From Chamaecrista fasciculata (lineage: Eukaryota; Streptophyta; Magnoliopsida; Fabales; Fabaceae): 64,000 nucleotides of DNA. Below are positions 56,151 through 64,000 of this stretch, in pieces; positions within the stretch are counted from its first letter, which is position 1; the number at the start of each line of letters is the position of its first letter. The position numbers and the translations under genes were made by a program. The notes under the pieces are model-generated. The model ran no database searches. It was given only the letters and a program-made list of their open reading frames with translations, and was not told the origin of the DNA. The stretch is taken from contig QANZ01048438.1 of the NCBI GenBank assembly GCA_003254925.1, positions 151,473 to 215,472 of the forward strand, written 5' to 3'.

Positions 56151-57970
56151 TATATAATTTTAGATGTTTTTTGCCAACTATAATTTTAATTTTAGATTTT
56201 TGAAACTAAACTTTCCGTTAAATCTAATCAATTAGCTTTAAACCAAATAATTTATAATAGAAATGCTACTTAAAATTTTAGACAATTTTGCAATTTTACA
56301 TATTTTTTGAGAAAAATTTAATTTTTTTCAAAATATATAGTTGACCTATTTAACAAGTTACAAATTATTTTCAATACCATTAGATGAAATGAAGGGCTAA
56401 TATTGTGCCATATGTTGCATGAATGCTACAAGTTGCATCATAAAGAAACTCTAAAGTGGCAACAAATGAACTTCAAAAGATTATAAGTATAACATATGAA
56501 CATCGCAGAAGCCTTAATTCCAAGAGTTTTAATCTTGTTAATTTAAAATCATTAAACATATCTTTAATCATCACACTCATCAATATTAGAAATTGTAAAT
56601 AATAAAATAAACCATTTTAATTTATTGAAACTCAGTATAATAAAAGAATGGAATATTTTTTTTTGGGTGAAATTATGAAAAGTACAAGAACAACATATAG
56701 CCTTCAATCTTGCTTATGAAACTTTATTTTTCTTTGGTACGATGAGTCAAAAATTTGAATATACAACATCTTATAAATTATCGAAGGGGAGAGTACACTA
56801 TAAATTGTCGAAGTCTATTCTTGAAGACCCAAGTATTAATCAGGAGTCAAGATTCTCATCACGATGGTTGCAAATGAGCCCAATACCTCTATTGTACTTG
56901 AGATTGATATACCGAGCCTGATTTTCTTCATGTTGTCTAATCTTTGTGTCTCGATAGCACATCATCCATTCGAGGTCTGCCTTAATTTATTTCATTTGTT
57001 AAATTCTTAGAAACTAGAAGTACACACAGCAATATAGTAGAGTCTTCTTTAGTTGACGGAGTGATTTTCTCAAACTCTCCCAAGGAAGCTTACCGTGCAG
57101 CTGTCAAATTCATAATCAATTTTCACCGAGTGAACGGTTCTCTTGGGAAACCGCTTGTCTCGAACTTGATTACTTTTGAAAAGAGGGGAGAGAAATCGTT
57201 TTAGAGCAGTGTATAGTGCAGTCCATATTCTTGATTTCAGTGACATAAGCCGAACAGAGGAACTGTTATTCTTAATATGGCTTTGATTCTCCTTATGTTT
57301 GTCGCCATAAGGATATTCGTGTACCAATTGGGAGTGCTGTTGAGTGTTCTTGTGCACTAGCTTTTTCTTTCATTTTTTTCCTCAGTAATAAATTTGTTTT
57401 TGTTTTTTGCAAACTTGTGAGTTTAATTTTACAAATTTCATCTCCTCAACTGGCAACAAATGAACTTCCAAAGGATACACTAACGAAACATTATTTTTCT
57501 TTTTCAGGTGTAACTGTGAATAGTACGACATATCCCCTTCAATCTCATGTCCCAACTCTTTTTTGCTTTTTGTTTTTGCTTTGGTATGATGAGGCAAAGA
57601 TTTGACACTACAATCTCTAGCGAACTACTCAATCCATCACTCAACCATACGACCATCACAAATCCTTGATATGACATATACAAGTTGAAAAAAATGAAAA
57701 AATTGAGACCCAACAACACTTTAAACCAGCGACACACTTGCGATTCAATTTCGGTTGCAAACTCTTTTCGATTTCTGTTTGGTAACGACAACTCCATTGC
57801 ACCTGCTGTGAGTTTGCGTGTTCTTACTCATCATGTAAGAAAGGGATCCAAATAGTGTTCATAGCCTGCAATCAAATTTGCCCAAGTTAATTCCACAAAA
57901 TTCTAGTGTAGGTGTGCAATTGTACAAGTTTTGATAACTTTGCACATGCTTGCTAAGCATGAATTACCTA
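56151..57970. other. Gene-poor 3' flank of CAX with two coding-like scraps on the minus strand
   Basis: Most of this is AT-rich. Two minus-strand stretches look coding: 56846-56979 (contains WMMCYRDTKIRQHEENQ and stops after ENLDS), preceded by an acceptor-like GCAG, and 57085-57357 (contains SRIWTALYTALKRFLSPLF), ending at a GTAAGC donor. Their phases do not join as they stand, and I recognise no family, so they may be remnants of an old gene or transposon. A diverged duplicate of about 100 bp (TATCCCCTTCAATCT.., TTTGGTANGATGAG) is found at 56670-56770 and 57510-57615. Confidence 0.3.
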
Positions 57971-60900
57971 TTAAGCTCTGATAACTGCTTCAGTTGCAGG
58001 TTTAAGCATCATGTTAGTGACATCTGCTTGGTCTGGGAGAAGGAGATGATCAAATTTTAGATATAAATGCTATTATTAGAATAAAAAAGAAGGTATAGAT
58101 TTCAAATGAGTAAGAAATCTAAGAACCGGGTACATAAAGATATTTATAGTTGTTGAATAATAAAACTATTTTCTAAAGATAAAAGTGATACAACACTCAT
58201 CTTTCCGGGACCTAAGAATGGTTGATTTTCAAAGTTAGTGTAAACTAAATTAAAGATGTAATACTTACTCAATGGTGTTCTCTGTACGAAAAAGCATGCC
58301 CCAATAACAATGTAGCAAAGCATAAGAACAAGACCTTTCATGTAATGAGAAGTTCCATCCTACAGAATTTATTGTGGAAAACATTAATTTCAAAAACAGA
58401 TTGAATGAAAAAATGAAGTCAAAACACGCATGCAGATAGTAATCAGTAACTATACCTGTAATGCGAAGGATGTAGCTAAGATTGCCAAAGCAAGAGAGCC
58501 AGTCTCAAGGAGAGTGAAACTCAGGTCCATTTTGATACCCATTATCCAAGCAATAACCACACACAGTGGAACCTAAATTGCCATTAGTATTTTCTTTAAG
58601 TGAGCTTTCATTGATTCAAAAACAGGCCTAAACCGAAACAGTACTTTTTTAAGTTTTTTTATACTGTAAAAGTTCTTACCACAAACACGGAAATTTGAGT
58701 TGCAGAACCTAAAGCAACACCTAATGATATGTCCTGCAGCCATCCCATTGGTTTAGTTTCAAGGAATTTATATATGAAAAAATCAGAAACTATGGAAGTT
58801 CAAGAAAATAGCCAAGTTCTCACCAGCTTGTTCTTGAAAGCAAATATGATTGCCCCCGCATGTTCAGCTGCATTGCCAACTATCGGTAGCAAGATAATGC
58901 TAAGGAAGCTGACAGACAGGCCCCATGAATCTGATGCAGCCTGTTAAGATTAAAGTTGTAGTTACAGCTAATACAGTATTATGAATTTATAACAGTCAAA
59001 ATTATTTTTGTAAGAGTTGTTGCTTCTCTGTTGAGCAGACTAATCAAGCATTTTAAATCTGAACTTAGATACCTCAATTGTGTCCACAACATATTCTGAC
59101 AAGATAGCAATGAAAGCAGTCATTCCAACCAGCCAAGCAACCCCACTCCAGAATCCTATCACAGCTGCTTCTGCAACAGTATCGTCATTGACGTCTTCCT
59201 GATCAGCGACCAATGAAGGATGATATTAAGTATAAGTCAGATATAGGCAAAAATTAGAGATACAAATACAATCAACAAAATGGTTTCATTATATAAAAAT
59301 TCATACATCCTCGGCTTCAAATAATTGGCGGTGAGTCCATAGTTGAAAGACAAGGTAAGCCAAGTATGCAAACAGCATCACAATGCTCGCAGCTCTAGAA
59401 AAGTTGAGAGATGGGTCTGTAGCTAGACCAGCCGAGGCACCGTAATATCTTAAGAGCATAGGCAGCAACTGGCACAATAAAGCCAGCAGCAGCATTAATG
59501 AGTTCACATCTGCCTGTTTCTGCAAGTTGATTAAACAAGAAAAAAAATCAAGGTCCATTTCACTAAGAAGAAGGAAATCAAAACTGAAAGTTTACTTTGT
59601 ATATATATTTGATTGATTTGATTTGATTGAAGCTTGAAAAAGGACTACAAGGACTTACTCTATCAAATTTTTGTTCTAGTCGAAGGTTTGCTATCCCACC
59701 ACAGAAGAGAGAGGTTCCAAGAACCAGAAGAAGGTTTGAAAGGACAGAACCCATGAGAGAATACTTGACCAAAGCTATTTTATTATTGCTAAGAGCAAAT
59801 ATTGCTATTATGAGCTCTGTGACATTGCCACATGTTGCATTTAAAAGTCCTCCGACTGTAAATCAGGAAACACAAAGAATCAGCTTCAATAATACCAAGT
59901 GTTCTAATATCATGATAATTAAAAGCATTATTACTGAAACTAGGATTTCACCAATTCCTATAATACAAACATCACTTGGAAGTCAAAGAAAATTCAAGAG
60001 CATTTCACTCGAATGCTACAGTCAAATGCCACAGAAGAGAGAAGTATGAACACAATTCCACGACAGTTTACATTTCATAATTGATCATTGTCAGGTAATG
60101 GATAATGATAGACACACAGATTTTCAATAGCTTTGCTAGATACTGACTTCTCAGGAGGTCACCCATTCTAGTACTACTTTCGTCCATGCACGCTTAACTA
60201 TGGAATTTTGATGGGATCCGATGCATTAATACTGGTATGATCGCACCTGTCCCTCAATTCAATTTTAAATACTGAAACAAGGAAATAATTGTTTGTTAAA
60301 TACTGACCTCCTTGGTGACACCCAAAAAAAAATAGCTAGAACTCCAGCTATTTAACATCTTTATATTTATTATTAGCATGACATAAAAAATATTAAATAT
60401 GTATTTGACGAATATAAAATAGTCATTCTTTCAATTTTGAATAAATTAAGTTCACGATTTTCAACGCAAAATAAATTAATTTTTAAAATGCATTTTTCAA
60501 TAAGTCATACTTGATTTAAGAAATATTATTATCTTCAGGGGCATTTTCGTCATTTAACGAACATTTTTTAAATTAAAGATGAGAGAAGTGCAATTTATTA
60601 ATCATCTCTAATTCGGAAATTCCTAATGAGTATACAATTGTTTATCTTTATCCATTTTTCCACATTAGACCAATATACGATATACAAAAATACATAAAGT
60701 CATAAACAGGGGAAGTTAATGCTTCAATTCATACCTGTGGGTCCTGTGTAACAAGCAACTTGTCTGCAAGAGGTAAAAATCACGAAGGGAAGAAAGAAAC
60801 CAGAATCATCAGAATCCAATCAAGAAAGAAAAGAAACTTACATAGCGAAAAATGCAATAAGTTCAACAATCTCCCTTACTCTGTCAAGAAGCTGACTCGT

Positions 60901-62096
60901 TCAGCAAGTGGCGTAAGTCCAAGTAAGCTCAACGCAAAAACCCAAGGCTGTAAGCAACAAATAAATCACAACCAAATTTGTAATCAATTCTCAGATACCC
61001 AAATTTTATAGCTGCTTTTGCTTGTTATTATTTTGATATTTTTTCTAGTTTGTCATATAATTGTTGTCAAATTTAAACCCCGGCAATATCAATTTAAGCA
61101 CTCTTCAGAACTCTCTCCCACAATCACTTAGCATTAATAGCTGCAACATCAAGAAATCTCATGCAACCGATTTCATTTTCTTACTATCACTCTTACATTT
61201 ATGTAAGGGTAAATTACACTTTGGTAACCTGTTCTATGGATTGGTTTCACTTTGGTACCTTATTCTTTCAAAAGTGATACTTTGATACCCTAAATTTATT
61301 TTTATGTTAAATTTTGATGGCGAAGTCGCACTTGACCATTTGACCATCACGTGTACATTAAAAACAACTAAATGTCCATTTCCCTCTCCTTTTTTCATTA
61401 TTCAAACAGTAAAACACTCCAAAATCCTCTCACTTCGAAACTCAATGTTTTTCACAATTTTTGAGTGTTTAATGAAAGGAAAATGAATATTTTGATATTT
61501 TCACGGTACACATGATGGTGACGTGCAACTTCACCGTCAAAACTTAACAGAAAATTAAATTTGAGTACCAAAGTATTAACGATGCAAAAAATATGGTACT
61601 AAAATGCTACTTTTATCAAGGTGAAACTGGTTCACATAACATGGTACCCAAGTATAATTTAGTCTACATTTAAATTACGCATTCTGCATCACGATTTTTG
61701 AAAGAAAGGGTACCAAAATGTCATCTCTGAAATAAAACAGGGTACCAAAGTGAAAATGGTCTATAGAACTGGGTACCAAACGTGTAATTTAGCCCACATT
61801 TAAATTAAGCATTCTGCATCACTTACTCTTCCAAAGCCATAGTGTTGGGCGACGAAGGCGAGTGGAATCGCAGGGAAGAGAACTGAGAGCTTGGTCCCGA
61901 GAATGACCTCTTGGAAATTGACGAGCAAATCCCTAAGCAAACCAACCCGAATCTTAGAAGCAAGGGTTAGGTCAGATTTCTTGCGCAACGAAGAAGACGA
62001 CATGTTGTGAGCAGTTCGAACATGCTTCGATTCTTTGCTCAACAAACCCTTGCCATTCTCCAAAAGCCACGCCTCTTGTTGTTGAATACTGCCCAT
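57971..62096 (-). CDS. CAX: Vacuolar cation/proton antiporter, type I CAX
   Basis: Eleven exons on the minus strand: 61827-62096, 60880-60947, 60735-60763 (29-nt microexon), 59659-59855, 59307-59519, 59073-59198, 58824-58940, 58680-58733, 58456-58572, 58269-58359, 57971-58032. Phases close to 447 aa, normal for the family. The start [10 protein letters not shown] precedes [16 protein letters not shown], the N-terminal regulatory region of CAX1/CAX3 proteins. The two alpha-repeats carry GNVTEL (about 132-137) and GNAAEH (about 323-328), whose Glu residues bind the cation. An acidic loop EAEDEDVNDD separates the halves. Hydrophobic segments fit 11 membrane spans. The protein loads Ca2+ into the vacuole in exchange for H+. 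It is CAX1/CAX3-like, not CAX2-like, judged from the N-terminus; the exact orthologue is not decided. Confidence 0.95.
60143..60248 (-). rRNA. 5S rRNA-derived pseudogene in a CAX intron
   Basis: On the minus strand it reads GTGCGATCATACCAG, then ATGCATCGGATCCCATCA, AGTTAAGCGTGCATGGACG, AGTAGTACTAGAATGGGTGA and CCTCCTGAGAAGTC. This is plant 5S rRNA in order from base 2 to about base 105, with roughly ten substitutions. The last 15 or so bases of 5S are replaced. It lies in the intron between CAX exons 60735-60763 and 59659-59855 and in the same strand as CAX. The internal promoter boxes are mostly kept, but the mutations and lost 3' end argue for a dispersed pseudogene or a 5S-headed SINE, not a working gene. 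Confidence 0.88.
61205..61800. mobile_element. GGTACCAAA foldback MITE in CAX intron 1, with duplicated right end
   Basis: The left arm GGGTAAATTACACTTTGGTA pairs with right-arm TACCAAACGTGTAATTTAGCCC. Inner arms GATGGCGAAGTCGCAC and GTGCAACTTCACCGTC also pair. A 3' portion including ATTTAAATTANGCATTCTGCATCAC occurs twice, at about 61669-61695 and 61798-61822; the second copy abuts the exon-1 donor (GTAAGTGATGCAGAATGC on the minus strand). So the insertion or a later duplication copied the start of the intron. Confidence 0.65.
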
Positions 62097-62335
62097 CGTA
62101 TCAGTGCCAATTTCTCAATTAGGGTTTTACTGCGAAATCTGATGAAACAATGGAAAAAAGGGGACTAAGATGATCGATCGATCATGAATTGATGATGATA
62201 TTAGCTCGAAAGTGATGAAGAGTTATTATATAGCATCAGATTATTATCTGTGTGTGTGAGGGAAAAGGAAAACTGATACGAGTATGGTAATTACATTGAG
62301 AAAGGCTTTGAAAAATCAACGAAAATGGTATTATA

Positions 62336-62345
62336 CTATATATAG
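62336..62345 (-). promoter_or_regulatory. Candidate TATA box of the CAX gene
   Basis: CTATATATAG lies about 240 bp upstream of the ATG at 62096 on the minus strand. It would give a 5' UTR near 210 bases. No transcript evidence. Confidence 0.4.
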
Positions 62346-62581
62346 CTTGAGGACGAAACTTCGGCGAAGCTTCCTTTTTTGAAAAAAATAAATGAAGAAA
62401 TGAATGTATGTTTGCATGTCTCTCAAGTGCCACGTAGCCAGATGATAAAATATACAGACAAATATTATATCGTGTTGACATGTAGTCATGTACGGTGTAC
62501 CAACAAAGATAATAAAAGAAGAAAAAAACTTACAATTCCTTATATGCTTGTTATAAAATTGTTTCAATATTAAATTTTAAT

Positions 62582-63005
62582 GGTTAAAGTACACTTTTGG
62601 TCCCATAATTTTTGCTAAAGTCTCAATTTGGTCTCATAACTTTTTTGTTCACTTTTGGTCCCATATCTTTTGCTCAAATTGCAAATTTGGTCCTATATCT
62701 TTGAGTCATGTTGCAGAATTGGTCTCATTATATATTTTAGTCAGATTGCAGAATTGGTCTCATATCTTTGGGTCAGATACAGAATTGGTCTCATATATTT
62801 GGATTAGTTAAGACTGAAAGTGAAACTTTTTTCAAAATTATAGAACCAATTCTGCAACCTAACCAAAAGATATGGGACCAAAAGTGATATGAGACCATAT
62901 TTGCAACTTTTTGCAAAGATATAGGACCAAAAGTGCAACAAAAAATATTATGGAACCAAATTGAGACCTGAGCAAAAGTTATGGGACTAAAAGTGCACTT
63001 TGACC
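62582..63005. mobile_element. Mutator-like MITE with 9-bp target duplication
   Basis: Ends GGTTAAAGTACACTTTTGG / CTAAAAGTGCACTTTGACC bound 424 bp, flanked by AATTTTAAT (62573-62581, 63006-63014). The arms run about 90 bp through TCTCAATTTGG and TTTTGGTCC(C/T)ATATCTTT, and the centre repeats CAGAATTGGTCTCATAT. The same family, damaged, is at 38693-39005. Confidence 0.92.
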
Positions 63006-63230
63006 AATTTTAATTATATTTTTTCTCTTTAATGATTGGCTATGTAAAAATGTGTCTTTAATACTCTTCCTCTACTATAATTGACCATACAAAACAAATT
63101 TACCACATGTTTTATTTTTATTGAAGTACGCTTATAGCAAAGATATAATGAATTATATGTAAATCTTGACCATAAAAAAATCGTATAAATATTTTTTTTC
63201 ATTATTTTAAGATATACTAAAATAATAATG

Positions 63231-63612
63231 GCAAAAGCACCAGTTTAGGCTATAAATTTCATATCAACCGTTAATTTTGTCTCAATTTTTTTTGCATTAA
63301 ATTTTGTCTCTAATGTTTCACATTTTAATTAATTTTATCCTTTGACAAACTTATTTTAATAAACTAATGACATACTTCATCATGTTTTTCAATCTGAATT
63401 ATTATTTGAATTCCTTTTTCTATTAATTTTATATTACATATCATTAACTAGTCACGTAAATTCTGTCATTAATATTTGGTTTAAGTAAGAAAAAAATAAA
63501 ACAAACTAAAATATAAAATATTTGGGACGAAATTGACCAAAAAGTAGATTATATTGAAAATGAAATTGACAGTTGGTATAAAGTTTAGGACTAAAATGAT
63601 GCTTTTGTCAAT
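63231..63612. mobile_element. Foldback MITE, arms about 60 bp
   Basis: GGCAAAAGCACCAGTTTAG with ATCAACCGTTAATTTTG at the left pairs with TGACAGTTGGTATAAAG and CTAAAATGATGCTTTTGTC at the right. No target duplication is clear, so the boundaries are approximate. Confidence 0.7.
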
Positions 63613-64000
63613 TTTTATTTACGTTTGGTTTTATATTTGGTCCCTGAAAGATTATTGAGCTGCTTAATCTCTGAAAGATTAAGATACACAATTTAATTTT
63701 TAAAAGGTTTAAGTGACGTACTTTTTAGTCCTTAAGAACCAAAGGGCGAACTTTTTAGTCTATGAAAAGAATTGACAATTATATATCATTTGAATCTTTC
63801 GGAAACTAACTTGTATATTTCAATATTTTATATATGGAGTTGTCAACTTGATAATCTTTCAATGACTAAATTTTTAATTTATTTTTATATATTCCATGTG
63901 ATCTATTATAGATAACTATTATAAATATATTTTTGTTAAAATAGATGAAATTGTAATTTATAAGAGCATTTTTTTTAACAAAAAAAAAAAAGAGTGAGAT
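63613..64000. other. AT-rich window end, nothing recognised
   Basis: Short GGTCC/TAGTCC phrases suggest more worn MITE sequence, but no boundary or gene can be supported. Confidence 0.4.

Noticed and set aside
60143..60248. Functional 5S rRNA gene
   Set aside because: About ten substitutions, altered 3' end, single copy and no terminator T-run at the proper place.

Overview
The window is plant nuclear DNA, almost certainly from a eudicot. It is AT-rich, has long introns with GT..AG borders, four plant-type multi-exon genes, and a dense load of LTR retrotransposons, Helitron remnants and small non-autonomous DNA transposons. I could not name the species. Six single N characters (387, 2962, 17967, 28412, 29338, 38080) look like collapsed assembly gaps; most fall in repeats.

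Four genes can be assembled exon by exon with phases that close exactly. (1) 10186-16891 (+): a PBL27-like receptor-like cytoplasmic kinase, 5 exons, 503 aa. (2) 18134-26329 (-): an ISWI chromatin remodeller of the CHR11/CHR17 type, 25 exons, 1072 aa, convergent with PBL27. (3) 39631-44122 (-): a plastid ADP/ATP carrier of the TAAC type, 10 exons, 377 aa. (4) 57971-62096 (-): a type I vacuolar Ca2+/H+ antiporter (CAX), 11 exons, 447 aa. They act in different places (plasma-membrane chitin signalling, nucleosome spacing, thylakoid nucleotide exchange, vacuolar calcium loading) and form no pathway cluster.

The first 6.2 kb holds a ClpC exon fragment cut off at an N, and a decayed Helitron with a clear 3' hairpin plus CTAG end, itself hit by a hAT MITE and a Gypsy-type LTR. 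From 30.5 to 39 kb lies a degenerate Copia element. A Harbinger-like MITE is inserted in its leader, and a 2.2-kb long-TIR Mutator element sits inside that MITE. The Copia remnant carries tandem repeats, a dense set of short palindromes with a shared loop, and a roughly 230-bp-arm inverted repeat. From 47.6 to 55.9 kb is a complete but dead Copia element (LTRs, 5-bp target duplication GAAAC) interrupted by a 2.3-kb solo LTR. Between and inside the genes are further MITEs with readable target duplications, a truncated SINE, and a 5S rRNA-derived sequence in a CAX intron.

I found no CRISPR array, operon, tRNA or obviously new enzymatic system. The least conventional signal is the palindrome series in the 34.7-37.3 kb Copia remnant.
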